Notes: generated by a model from the sequence alone, not told the origin. A stretch of 46,612 bases of DNA from Oscillospiraceae bacterium (GCA_009778485.1 WRJQ01000009.1:1-46612), one strand, 5' to 3'. Counted from the first letter of the stretch, positions 1-8,416 are shown. Program-made: numbers and translations.

Positions 1-1
1 C

Positions 2-1195
2 GAAGTGGCGTACAGGCTGCCACAGGACCTCGTCACCATCATGGGTAACGGCGGCAACCAGACTACAGCCATAACTAAAGACTACGTCATTGACTATACG
101 AGCGCGCTGAAGAACGTGCTCATGGAGACAGAGACGGGAGGCTTGACATACCGCTTCACCTACGGGTTTGAGAAGCTGAGCGCAGTAGTGTACGGCATAA
201 GCAGCGGAGCCGGGAGCATGCAGCAGACATACGAGTACCCCGACGGCAGCGCAAACGTGGTGAAGCTATGGTACCACCACAGCAGGCTTGGGACGACGGA
301 CTTCCTTACAGACAACGTGCAGGGCAAAGTAACAAGCTACACGGCCTACGACGACTGGGGCGCCCTCACGATGAAGACAATAATCAAGCTCGGAACACGC
401 GAGCTCGACCTTGTGACTGAGTACACGGTGCACCGGTACGACCCTGTGCTTGGGGTGTACTACGCCAGGGCGAGGATGTACGACGCGGGGGATCGTAGGT
501 TCATGGCGGTGGATTTGGTGAAGGGCAATGTATTCCAGCCACCAACGCTTGTGCGGTATACATATGCGTTGAACAATCCGAAGAAATACATAGACCTAGA
601 TGGGCTTGCTCCATCATTCTATAAAAGCCACGATGAGAAGTGGCGGTTTCTTATGGACAGTAAAGGACTAAACGCTACAATAAGCATATTTGGAGTAGTG
701 CCTTTCCTAGATAGCGCACTCTGGTGGACAATTGATATGATAAGCGGGACAGTAACTGTATCGCAAAGCATGATTCAGAATATCGCGACCAATCTAGGTG
801 CTGCGGCAGGGGCAGTTAGCATAATAGGTGGCGCGTCAAAGCTAGCCAAACTGTCAAGCGCAATTTCAGCAATCATAACCGGAGGTAATCTCGTTTATGA
901 ACTCTTATCAGACTCGTCATATATAAATCAGATAACGCATAGCATATTTAGTCCGTATTACCCAACATTTTCATGCAAAACTACTGTCGCAAACTTCGTT
1001 GCATATGCAGCGATAACAAAGGACATGATAGATAAAGGAATCGTTGTATATAGTACGAGCTGGGGAAGTGTTATCGATATCAAGATTGATTGGGATAGAT
1101 ATAACCGCTATTTTGAGGATTTAGGGATAACAACTAAACAGGTAGCAGACTATGTCGGGTTAGGCCAGTGGGATGACATCAAACCGAATAAATGA
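2..1195 (+). CDS. Rhs-family polymorphic toxin, C-terminal part (5' end outside window)
   Basis: The reading frame is open at the left edge, so this is the 3' part of a larger Rhs gene; the GTG at 5 is only an internal in-frame codon. The first ~195 residues are YD-repeat/Rhs core: the signature VLGVYYARARMYD lies near residues 148-160 and is followed by the NNPKKYIDLDG element that normally closes the Rhs cage. The usual DPxGL there reads DLDGL, so the proline is replaced. After this junction the DNA turns clearly AT-richer and encodes ~195 residues that I do not recognise. This tip has a long Ala/Gly/Ile-rich hydrophobic stretch (around IATNLGAAAGAVSIIGG) and an aromatic end. By family knowledge the tip is the toxin. 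The hydrophobic tip and the membrane-type partner next door suggest a membrane-acting toxin, which is inference. Confidence 0.85.
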   Translation, partial: EVAYRLPQDLVTIMGNGGNQTTAITKDYVIDYTSALKNVLMETETGGLTYRFTYGFEKLSAVVYGISSGAGSMQQTYEYPDGSANVVKLWYHHSRLGTTDFLTDNVQGKVTSYTAYDDWGALTMKTIIKLGTRELDLVTEYTVHRYDPVLGVYYARARMYDAGDRRFMAVDLVKGNVFQPPTLVRYTYALNNPKKYIDLDGLAPSFYKSHDEKWRFLMDSKGLNATISIFGVVPFLDSALWWTIDMISGTVTVSQSMIQNIATNLGAAAGAVSIIGGASKLAKLSSAISAIITGGNLVYELLSDSSYINQITHSIFSPYYPTFSCKTTVANFVAYAAITKDMIDKGIVVYSTSWGSVIDIKIDWDRYNRYFEDLGITTKQVADYVGLGQWDDIKPNK

Positions 1196-1404
1196 CCATT
1201 TGCTTATCCAAGAAGGTATATGGGAGCAGAATAGTGGAGACTGTTCTTTATATTGTACTATACATAATCGCATTTGCTGCAATTTGTGCGAGGCTTGCCT
1301 TTACCTTTCCTGATAAAGCAAGTAAACCAGCATTTTGGGTTATAAACGCAGTAGCAGCTGTTGTGGTAGGCATGGTTATTTACTTGATAGTGAGTATATG
1401 CTAA
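1192..1404 (+). CDS. Small two-helix membrane protein, probable immunity partner of the Rhs toxin
   Basis: This 70-residue protein starts at an ATG that overlaps the Rhs stop codon (ATGA), as expected for a translationally coupled toxin-immunity pair. Two hydrophobic segments are visible, about residues 16-37 (VETVLYIVLYIIAFAAICA) and 48-69 (FWVINAVAAVVVGMVIYLIV), separated by a short polar loop. It matches no family I can name. Its base composition is as AT-rich as the toxin tip and unlike the housekeeping genes downstream, so both probably arrived together. The immunity role rests on position, size and composition only. An unrelated small membrane protein is the alternative. Confidence 0.6.
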   Translation: MTICLSKKVYGSRIVETVLYIVLYIIAFAAICARLAFTFPDKASKPAFWVINAVAAVVVGMVIYLIVSIC

Positions 1405-1422
1405 GAGACTACGGAGTTGCTC

Positions 1423-1616
1423 TTTGATGGCTCCACGAGAGGCGGTATGTGATAGTGAGGAACAAATTTCGCTACGTCTACACGATGACAGCAAGTGAGT
1501 TCGAAAAAGTAATAAACAAGAAGACAAAGGATAAAACTGCTTCGAACTTACGTTAGCTAATGCATTTATTTCATCAATCAATGTACTGGGAGTGTACTTC
1601 GCCAGGGCGAGGATAT
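1423..1616 (+). pseudogene. Degraded, displaced Rhs tip/core remnant
   Basis: The 255 bases between the small membrane gene and def hold no intact gene. Bases 1583-1614 match the Rhs core at 446-477 at 28 of 32 positions and would encode VLGVYFARARI, but this reading breaks off at once. Upstream, from about 1432, a frame lacking its start encodes a polar C-terminus (VRNKFRYVYTMTASEFEKVINKK) that ends at TAG 1554-1556. The arrangement of old tip end, core fragment and housekeeping gene fits the left-over of an earlier Rhs tip displaced by recombination at the conserved core. That the two pieces came from one event is inference. Confidence 0.6.
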
Positions 1617-1659
1617 CAATTAGCAGTTAGGCCATATCAAACACAGGAGGGGATGCCGC

Positions 1660-2226
1660 TTGGCTTTGCGGAACATACTGCGGGATACCGATAAAACTCT
1701 ATTAAAGAAGAGCCGCGTAATAACCGATTTCAATAAACGGCTCCATGTGCTCCTTGACGACATGCGGGAAACGCTTGCGCAGGCCAACGGGCTTGGCCTT
1801 GCCGCGCCGCAGGTCGGCGTGCTGCGCCGCGCTGTCCTTGTCGTCGATATCAATGACATAGATCAGGACTCGCAGACGCTTGAAGAGAAAGTGGTAGAAC
1901 TCATAAACCCCAGAATCCTGGCTAGATCCGGCACGCAGTCGGGAAGCGAAGGCTGCCTGAGCCTGCCGGGGGTCTATGGCCTTGTGACGCGCCCAGACCT
2001 TGTTAAAGTTGCGGCGCAGGACAGGTACGGCAAGCCATTTGAAATCTGGGGCAAAGGGCTGACTGCGCGGGCTCTGTGCCATGAGATCGACCATCTGGAC
2101 GGAATAATCTTCACGACGCTCGCGGAACGTCTGCTGACGGAAGAGGAAGTAGACGCGATGAACGCTGCGGACGATGAGGAGTACGAAGAAGATAGCGGCG
2201 AAGGGGGTGACCTGATACGAGAATAG
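1660..2226 (+). CDS. def: Peptide deformylase
   Basis: Removes the formyl group from the N-terminal Met of nascent proteins; it is a cytosolic metalloenzyme. All three family motifs are present: GLGLAAPQVG at residues 44-53, EGCLS at 97-101 (metal-ligand Cys99) and HEIDH at 141-145 (metal-ligand histidines and catalytic Glu142). The 188-residue length is usual, with an acidic Glu/Asp-rich C-terminal tail. The start is TTG at 1660, chosen because AGGAGGGG at 1645-1652 lies at good spacing; the ATG at 1653 is in another frame and stops after 13 codons. It opens the def-fmt-rsmB-rlmN-prpC-prkC-rsgA operon. In many Firmicutes priA precedes def; here Rhs material does. Confidence 0.96.
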   Translation: MALRNILRDTDKTLLKKSRVITDFNKRLHVLLDDMRETLAQANGLGLAAPQVGVLRRAVLVVDINDIDQDSQTLEEKVVELINPRILARSGTQSGSEGCLSLPGVYGLVTRPDLVKVAAQDRYGKPFEIWGKGLTARALCHEIDHLDGIIFTTLAERLLTEEEVDAMNAADDEEYEEDSGEGGDLIRE

Positions 2227-2231
2227 TCTTC

Positions 2232-3140
2232 ATGGGCACGCCTGAGTTTGCAGCAGTATCGCTGAAGAAGCTGTACGAGAACGGCTATGAGGTCGCCTGC
2301 GTTATCACGCGCACGGACAAGCCCCGAAGCCGTGGCATGAAAGTGACAGCAAGCCCGGTCAAGATTGCCGCGCAAGAGCACGGGACTCCTGTATTCCAGC
2401 CTGAGACTCCTAACAGCACTGAAGCGCTTGACCTCATCAGGAACCTGGGCTGCGACCTGATTGCCCTCGTAGCATACGGCAAGATCCTGCCGCACGCGAT
2501 GCTTGCTATACCGCCGCTGGGCTGCGTAAACATCCACGCTTCGCTGCTTCCCAAATACAGAGGCGCCGCGCCTGTGCAGTGGTCAGTCCTGCAGGGGGAG
2601 CGCGAGACCGGCGTCACCTCGATACTAATGGCCGACAAAATTGACACCGGCGATATTTTGCTAACGAAACATACGCCGATTGGCGACGACGAGACGGCAG
2701 CGGAGCTATATGATCGGCTTAGCTATCTCGGAGCGGACCTGCTTGTTGAAACGCTGGAAGCGATAGCTTCCGGAACTGCGGTGCGCATCCCGCAAAGCAG
2801 AGCGGAAGTGACTCATGCTCCTGCGCTGCATAGGGAGATGTCCCCGATAGACTGGGCCGAAACGGCACAGAATATCAAAAACAAAGTACGAGGGCTTACG
2901 CCCTGGCCGATAGCGACTGCAGTCATCGGCGGGGCAATACTGAAAATCTTCGAGGTTGAAGCTCGTTTATGCAAAACGGGCAAGCAGCCCGGCGAGATTG
3001 TTGCCGCCGGAGGGGAAGGCATTGAGATAGCCTGCGCGGACGGCTCCGTCGTAATAAAGAAGCTCCAACCGCCGGGAGGCAGGCGAATGGCCGCCGCCGA
3101 GTATCTGCGCGGCCATCCGCTCGTGAATGAGAACCATTGA
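2232..3140 (+). CDS. fmt: Methionyl-tRNA formyltransferase
   Basis: Formylates initiator Met-tRNA with 10-formyl-tetrahydrofolate, so it is the functional counterpart of def. The N-terminal catalytic domain shows the MGTPEFA opening, NIHASLLPKYRGAAP with the catalytic Asn and His, and the Asp motif DTGDILL; a C-terminal Fmt_C domain follows. The start is uncertain. From ATG 2232 the protein has 302 residues but lacks the canonical MRIVF strand. Those residues (RIVF) are encoded in frame just upstream, and the strong ribosome-binding site AAGGGGGTGA (2201-2210) sits 6 bases before an ACG at 2217, where the canonical Met would be. An in-frame TGA at 2208 closes the frame. The gene overlaps or abuts def; rsmB overlaps its stop. 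Confidence 0.93.
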   Translation: MGTPEFAAVSLKKLYENGYEVACVITRTDKPRSRGMKVTASPVKIAAQEHGTPVFQPETPNSTEALDLIRNLGCDLIALVAYGKILPHAMLAIPPLGCVNIHASLLPKYRGAAPVQWSVLQGERETGVTSILMADKIDTGDILLTKHTPIGDDETAAELYDRLSYLGADLLVETLEAIASGTAVRIPQSRAEVTHAPALHREMSPIDWAETAQNIKNKVRGLTPWPIATAVIGGAILKIFEVEARLCKTGKQPGEIVAAGGEGIEIACADGSVVIKKLQPPGGRRMAAAEYLRGHPLVNENH

Positions 3141-4510
3141 TGGGCGCAGCAGGGGAGGGGGCGCGCGAAGCGGCTCTCGGCGCGCTTATTCACTACAGGA
3201 GAAACGGAGCGGCGCCGGGGAAGTCCCCAGCCGAGCGTTTTCGCAAACTCAACACGAGAGATGCGGCGCTGTCGACGCGCCTTTTTTACGGTACTTTACA
3301 GAATATCGCCCTTTGCGACTACTATGCTCAGCATTATTCCGGCATGAAACTCAGCAGGATCGAGCCTATCGTGCTGGACATATTGCGGCTGTCGATATAC
3401 CAGATACTCTTCCTATCCGGAGTACCAAACCGCGCCGCCGTAAGTGAAGGGACGAAGCTTGCAAAGAAGCGCTCCAACTCCCGGGCGGCCGGTTATGTGA
3501 ACGCGCTGCTCCGCGCTGTCGCGGCCGCGTCGGAAAGCGGTGCTCTGCCGCCTGTGAGCGCGGAGAGCCAAGCTGAAAGGCTCGCAATCGAGTACAGCCA
3601 CCCCGCATGGCTTACAGAACCATTCATCGCTGCCCTCGGCGCCGAAGGCGCGGCCCGGCTTCTTGCGGCCAATAACGATGATGACGTACCAGCCACCGCT
3701 CAGGTCAACACCTTGCTGACGAGCGCAGAGGGAGCGCTTGAGTCGCTGGAACGGGACGGAGTGGATGCGAAGCGCCACGAATGGCTCGACGATTGCGTGG
3801 AAATGCGCGGCTTCGGGGATATTACCGCGCTTGACGCCTTCAAGAGGGGATATATCTACGTTCAGGACGCAGCCGCGAGGCTCGCGGTAGTTGCTGCCGA
3901 CCCAAAGCCGGGCATGTTAATGATCGACGGCTGCGCGTCACCGGGCGGCAAGTCCTTCAGCGCGGCGATAGCTATGTCCGATAAAGGCCGTATACTGGCC
4001 TGCGACCTGACTGACGCAAAGCTGCGTCGCGTATCCGACGGCGCGAGAAGGCTCAATATAAAGGCAATCGAGACCTTAAAAGCCGACTCAACGCAATCGC
4101 GCGGTGATTTAGCGGGGAAAGCAGACATCGTACTGGCGGACGTCCCGTGCTCAGGCTTCGGAGTGATAAGGAAAAAGCCTGAAATCAGATATAAAACCGA
4201 AGAATCCATAGCCGGCTTGCCGGATATTCAGGAAAATATACTGCTGGGCCTTTCCGCGTATGTCAAGAATGGAGGGGTACTGCTTTACTCGACCTGCACG
4301 TTCCTGCACGCGGAGAACGAGGCGGTAATCGAGCGGTTCCTCTCGAAACGACCGGAGTTCGCAACGGAAGGATTCGCGCTGCCCGGCCTCCCGGGCTCCG
4401 CAGGCCTCTCGGGCTCTGCGGACTTCCCGGGCGGGATGTGTACGCTTTGGCCCCACGTTCACGGCACGGATGGCTTTTATATCTGCAAGTTGAGGAGAAG
4501 CGAATGGTAG
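3140..4510 (+). CDS. rsmB: 16S rRNA (cytosine-967 C5)-methyltransferase RsmB
   Basis: SAM-dependent m5C methyltransferase acting on 16S rRNA. The N-terminal ~140 residues form a NusB-like RNA-binding domain (RDAALSTRLFYGTLQ, LRLSIYQILFL). The C-terminal Rossmann methyltransferase shows DGCASPGGKSF for SAM binding, DVPCSGFG with the release Cys and YSTCTF with the catalytic Cys. The 456-residue length is normal. A stretch rich in Leu, Gly, Ser and Ala near the C-terminus (around PGLPGSAGLSGSADFPGG) is low-complexity and unusual. The start is the ATG at 3140, whose A is the last base of the fmt stop; a TTG one codon upstream is also in frame. The gene end overlaps the start of rlmN. Confidence 0.95.
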   Translation: MGAAGEGAREAALGALIHYRRNGAAPGKSPAERFRKLNTRDAALSTRLFYGTLQNIALCDYYAQHYSGMKLSRIEPIVLDILRLSIYQILFLSGVPNRAAVSEGTKLAKKRSNSRAAGYVNALLRAVAAASESGALPPVSAESQAERLAIEYSHPAWLTEPFIAALGAEGAARLLAANNDDDVPATAQVNTLLTSAEGALESLERDGVDAKRHEWLDDCVEMRGFGDITALDAFKRGYIYVQDAAARLAVVAADPKPGMLMIDGCASPGGKSFSAAIAMSDKGRILACDLTDAKLRRVSDGARRLNIKAIETLKADSTQSRGDLAGKADIVLADVPCSGFGVIRKKPEIRYKTEESIAGLPDIQENILLGLSAYVKNGGVLLYSTCTFLHAENEAVIERFLSKRPEFATEGFALPGLPGSAGLSGSADFPGGMCTLWPHVHGTDGFYICKLRRSEW

Positions 4511-5556
4511 TGGAGCGAGGCAATGACATTTGCTCGATGCTTCCGGCTGAACTTGAGGAGTACTTTGCTGCTGAAGGCGAAGCCGAGTACAGGGCGCGGC
4601 AGGTGTTCAAATGGCTGCGGAGCGGCGCCGCTTCCTTCGGCGAGATGACGAACCTCCCCGGCAAACTGCGAGACAAGCTAGCTGCGCAGTTCCGCATCAC
4701 CGCTGCGGAGCCGGTGAGGTCGCAGATCTCGCAGCGCGACGGGACTGCGAAGTACCTGTGGGGCATGGCGGATGGAGACTGCGTCGAAAGCGTCGTTATG
4801 AAGTACTCCTACGGAAATACGGTGTGCATCTCTACGCAGGCCGGCTGCCGCATGGGCTGCGCGTTTTGCGCGTCGGCAATAGAGGGGCTCTCGCGCAACC
4901 TGACAGCATCGGAAATGGAAGCGCAAGTCCTGTCGTCACGGCGCGCCTTTGGCGCCGATATTTCTCATATCGTGATGATGGGAATAGGCGAGCCGCTCGA
5001 CAACTTCGACAATGTCCTGAGGTTCCTGAGCCTTATCACTCACGAACTTGGGATGAACATGAGCCCCAGGCGCGTATCGCTGTCTACCTGCGGTATTATA
5101 GAAAGGATTGACAATCTCGCTGTACATGATGTAAAATTGACCTTGTCGGTTTCTCTCCACGCACCCGACGACGAGACAAGGTCGATGCTGATGCCGGTAA
5201 ACCGCGCGGCAGGCGTCGATAAGCTGATAGAAGCATGCAGCCGTTATTTCGAGGCGACAGGCAGGCGCGTTTCATACGAATACGCCCTGATCGACGCAGT
5301 AAACGACTCGCCGCGGCAGGCGCACCTGCTGGCTGAGAAGCTAAGCGGCACAGGCAGCCATGTGAATATAATACTCCTCAACGACGTCCCTGAAAGACCA
5401 CTGAGAGCAAGCACGCCGGGCAACGCGGCGCAGTTCATGCGCATACTCAAGCAAAAAGGCGTCAACTACACGGTCAGGCGCCGGCTGGGAGCGGATATAG
5501 AAGCGGCCTGCGGGCAACTGCGGAGAAAGTCCGAAAAGCAAGTTATCAAACCATAG
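4504..5556 (+). CDS. rlmN: Dual-specificity 23S rRNA A2503 / tRNA A37 C2-methyltransferase RlmN
   Basis: Radical-SAM methyltransferase that makes 2-methyladenosine. The [4Fe-4S] motif is GCRMGCAFC, with cysteines at residues 115, 119 and 122 (CxxxCxxC). A C-terminal Cys (about residue 336, in ADIEAACGQL) matches the catalytic Cys that forms the protein-RNA adduct. The N-terminal RNA-binding part and the GIGEPLDNFDNV motif are present. The start is ATG 4504, overlapping the last codons of rsmB and preceded by GAGGAG; an in-frame GTG at 4438 would extend into rsmB and is not preferred. The length of 350 residues is typical. An inverted repeat GTCCGC/GCGGAC (5571-5587) lies between its stop and prpC, without a T-tract. 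Confidence 0.95.
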   Translation: MVVERGNDICSMLPAELEEYFAAEGEAEYRARQVFKWLRSGAASFGEMTNLPGKLRDKLAAQFRITAAEPVRSQISQRDGTAKYLWGMADGDCVESVVMKYSYGNTVCISTQAGCRMGCAFCASAIEGLSRNLTASEMEAQVLSSRRAFGADISHIVMMGIGEPLDNFDNVLRFLSLITHELGMNMSPRRVSLSTCGIIERIDNLAVHDVKLTLSVSLHAPDDETRSMLMPVNRAAGVDKLIEACSRYFEATGRRVSYEYALIDAVNDSPRQAHLLAEKLSGTGSHVNIILLNDVPERPLRASTPGNAAQFMRILKQKGVNYTVRRRLGADIEAACGQLRRKSEKQVIKP

Positions 5557-5601
5557 GAGCCTTGGACGGTGTCCGCCTGCTGCGGACGGGATGAATGAAG
5601 C

Positions 5602-6336
5602 ATGGAGCTATTTGGAATTACCGATATAGGAAAAGTCCGGCGTCAGAATCAGGATGTTTTTGAAACATACCTCGACGAAGCCGGGAGGTTCGCTATAGCT
5701 CTCGTTTGCGACGGCATGGGCGGGGCCAAAGCCGGTAACGTCGCGAGCGCGCTTGCTGCGGAAACATTCATGAAATATCTGAACGAGCGTCTCGACGATA
5801 TGGCCGGCCTCAGCAGCGCGGCCGACAGGATAGCCGAAGCGGCGAATGCAGCTAACAGGGCGGTTTACGAAAAAAGCGTCAGCGATTATAATTGCGCCGG
5901 TATGGGCACGACCCTGACGGCGCTTGTTTCGACAAATGAAGGCGAGGCAGTCGCGAACATCGGCGACAGCAGGGCATACCACATCACCCGCAGCCTCGTC
6001 AAGCAAATCACAACCGACCATACTGTAGTGGAAGATATGGTGGCAAGAGGGGACATCACAAGAGCGCAAGCCCGCAGGCACCCGAAAAGGAACCTTATTA
6101 CGCGCGCGCTCGGGACAGTCCCGGACGAGGATCCTGACATCTTCTTCCTAACCTTAAAGAGCGGCGAGCATATATTGCTCTGCTCGGACGGGCTTTCTAA
6201 CATCGTGATGGAAAGCGAAGTGCTGTACGAGCTGCAAAAAAGCGACGGCGTCCGGGAGAGCAGCATGAAACTGCTCGATATGGCGCTTTCGCGAGGCGCC
6301 CCGGACAACGTTACTGCGGTATTGTTCAAGAAATAG
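5602..6336 (+). CDS. prpC: PP2C-family Ser/Thr protein phosphatase PrpC/Stp
   Basis: Mn2+/Mg2+-dependent phosphatase that reverses phosphorylation by the neighbouring PASTA kinase. PP2C metal-binding motifs are intact: RRQNQD (Asp18), CDGMGG (Asp37), GDSRAYH, CSDGLSN and APDNVT near the end. The length of 244 residues is typical of the bacterial stand-alone form; there is no signal peptide or membrane segment. The start is ATG 5602. The ribosome-binding site is weak (GATGAATGAAG), and the short hairpin at 5571-5587 directly upstream could shield it. It lies 10 bases before prkC, the conserved pair arrangement in Firmicutes. Confidence 0.95.
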   Translation: MELFGITDIGKVRRQNQDVFETYLDEAGRFAIALVCDGMGGAKAGNVASALAAETFMKYLNERLDDMAGLSSAADRIAEAANAANRAVYEKSVSDYNCAGMGTTLTALVSTNEGEAVANIGDSRAYHITRSLVKQITTDHTVVEDMVARGDITRAQARRHPKRNLITRALGTVPDEDPDIFFLTLKSGEHILLCSDGLSNIVMESEVLYELQKSDGVRESSMKLLDMALSRGAPDNVTAVLFKK

Positions 6337-6346
6337 AGGTATATAT

Positions 6347-8416
6347 ATGGACAGCAGCGACAAATATGTCGGCCGGATACTGGATAATAGATATGAAGTA
6401 CTTGAACTGATCGGCGCCGGCGGGATGGCGTTGGTATATAAGGCGAGATGCCACAGGCTCAACAGGATGGTCGCCATCAAGATACTTAAGGACGACCTGT
6501 CGGGCGACGAAGAGTTCAGAAGGCGTTTTCACGCCGAGTCCCAGGCTGTCGCCATGCTCTCGCATCCGAACATCGTTGCAGTCTACGACGTCAGCCGCTC
6601 AGGCGAGACTGAGTATATCGTCATGGAGCTTATTGAGGGCATATCGCTCAAGCAGTACATAAACAGGAAGGGCCTGCTGACCTGGAAAGAAGCCCTGCAT
6701 TTCTCGACGCAGATTACGAAAGCCCTCTGCCACGCGCATTCCAGGGGGATTATCCACCGCGACATCAAGCCCCACAACATAATGATACTCAAGGACGGCA
6801 GCGTGAAAGTCGCCGATTTCGGCATTGCGCGCCTCCTGGCGGTACAGAACACGCTGACTCAGGAAACTCTCGGCTCGGTCCATTACATCTCGCCCGAGCA
6901 GGCCAAGGGCGGGAACGTCGACGCGCGCTCGGACATATACTCCGTCGGGGTAGTTATGTACGAAATGCTGACGAGCAGGCTTCCTTTTGTCGGCGACTCC
7001 GCCGTGTCGATTGCGATTCAGCATATCAGCGCGATACCGCTTATGCCGCGCGACATCAACCCGGACATACCGGAAGGCCTTGAGGACATAGCGATGCACG
7101 CTATGGAGCCCGACCTGAACCACAGGTACACCACCGCAGACGAAATGCTGTGCGACCTGGAGGACTTCCGCAAGAACCCGGCTATGCTTTTCAGCTATTC
7201 TGCTGCAGAGCCTCGCGGCGTCCAGGCGGACGACGACATCATAAACCAGTCTACCAAGGTAATACCCGCAACCGCGCAGAAGGCCGCCCCGGCCGACGTG
7301 CCGGAACGCGCGCCGAGGGCGCAAAGGCGCGTTGCCAAAAAGCCTGAAATGACGAGCGACGAGTACCGGACCGTCAAGAAAAGGGCGGCCAGCACGTCGA
7401 CGCTCATAGGCGTGTTCAGCATTATCGTTTTTATCATCGTTGTGCTCGTGTTCATGTGGAACTACCTGCTGAAAGATATTTTCGTATCGCCCGATCGCGA
7501 ACTCATCACCATACCGAGCTTCGTCGGCGAGAAGTACGACGTTATCGTGAACAATCCCGGGTATTCTGAGATTTTCTCTTTCAACGCGGTTTACGAGCCG
7601 AGCGAGAACCACGCTGAGGGCGTCATCATGGCGCAGTCGCCGCTGCCGGAAAAAACCACTTCCGCAGTCGCGGGGAGAAAGGTCGAGGTGACGCTGACCG
7701 TTTCGCAAGGGGAGGCCGAGCAGAAACCTGTGGAAATGCCGTACCTGCTCGACAAGCACTACAGTGAAGCGAAGAATATACTCGATAACCTCAGGATTGG
7801 CCTGACTGTGGAAACAGAGGTTGTGGAGAACGACATTATACCCAAGGGCTATGTCATCCAGACTATCCCTGCGGCGGGAGTCGCGGTGTTCCCGGGGAAT
7901 CTTGTAAAGATACTGTACAGCACAGGGCCTGACCCGAAAACCGTAAAAGTGCCTAACATGGTCGGCAGCTCAAAAGCGGAACTGGAGTCGGCGTTCGGGA
8001 CGCTGAACCTCAAGCCGGACTTCAGGTCTTTTGAAAACGAGGCTGAGGCAGGCACCGTGACATTCATTGCCAGGATAGGCGACGAGGTGCCGGAGGGGAC
8101 TACGATAGTCGTGCACATTTCCACCGGCCCGCCTGAATCGCCTTCGCCATCGGTCTCGGAGACGCCTACTCCATCTCAGACAACGGAGACAACGCCGCCT
8201 GAGACCAGCACGTCTGTCAGTGAAACGCCGACAGATACGCCGCCTACGGATACTACGCCGTCAGACGATATCATGACTGACCTGCCTCCCGTGACTGAGT
8301 CCCCGGCAGAGACGGATACGACCCCGGTGACTGATATGCCTCCGCTGGAGTCGGTCTCGGCGCCTGATACATCCGCCGAGGCGCCGGGGAGCGACACGGG
8401 GTACCCGATCGAATGA
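6347..8416 (+). CDS. prkC: PASTA-domain Ser/Thr protein kinase PrkC/Stk1
   Basis: Membrane kinase linking peptidoglycan state to growth, division or germination signalling. The Hanks-type kinase domain spans residues ~16-275: GAGGMALVYKA (Gly loop), Lys45 in VAIKIL, HRDIKPHN with catalytic Asp139, DFG at 157-159 and the activation loop around TQETLGS. A Lys/Arg/Pro-rich juxtamembrane region is followed by one transmembrane helix at ~352-375. Three extracellular PASTA domains follow at about 387-455, 462-527 and 532-594. The last ~95 residues are a low-complexity Thr/Ser/Pro/Asp/Glu tail with repeated TTP, ETP and TDTPP motifs, unusual in length and probably wall-embedded. The stop overlaps rsgA by ATGA. 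Confidence 0.96.
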   Translation: MDSSDKYVGRILDNRYEVLELIGAGGMALVYKARCHRLNRMVAIKILKDDLSGDEEFRRRFHAESQAVAMLSHPNIVAVYDVSRSGETEYIVMELIEGISLKQYINRKGLLTWKEALHFSTQITKALCHAHSRGIIHRDIKPHNIMILKDGSVKVADFGIARLLAVQNTLTQETLGSVHYISPEQAKGGNVDARSDIYSVGVVMYEMLTSRLPFVGDSAVSIAIQHISAIPLMPRDINPDIPEGLEDIAMHAMEPDLNHRYTTADEMLCDLEDFRKNPAMLFSYSAAEPRGVQADDDIINQSTKVIPATAQKAAPADVPERAPRAQRRVAKKPEMTSDEYRTVKKRAASTSTLIGVFSIIVFIIVVLVFMWNYLLKDIFVSPDRELITIPSFVGEKYDVIVNNPGYSEIFSFNAVYEPSENHAEGVIMAQSPLPEKTTSAVAGRKVEVTLTVSQGEAEQKPVEMPYLLDKHYSEAKNILDNLRIGLTVETEVVENDIIPKGYVIQTIPAAGVAVFPGNLVKILYSTGPDPKTVKVPNMVGSSKAELESAFGTLNLKPDFRSFENEAEAGTVTFIARIGDEVPEGTTIVVHISTGPPESPSPSVSETPTPSQTTETTPPETSTSVSETPTDTPPTDTTPSDDIMTDLPPVTESPAETDTTPVTDMPPLESVSAPDTSAEAPGSDTGYPIE

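Noticed and set aside
1258-1581. 107-codon - strand frame over the immunity gene and Rhs remnant
   Set aside because: Cys/Ser/Arg-rich shadow without a ribosome-binding site; the + strand explanation is better.
5571-5587. Terminator between rlmN and prpC
   Set aside because: A short GTCCGC/GCGGAC hairpin without any following T-tract; the operon continues past it.
6599-7759. 386-codon frame opposite prkC and 332-codon frame opposite prkC/rsgA (8176-9174)
   Set aside because: Both are shadows of well-supported + strand genes.
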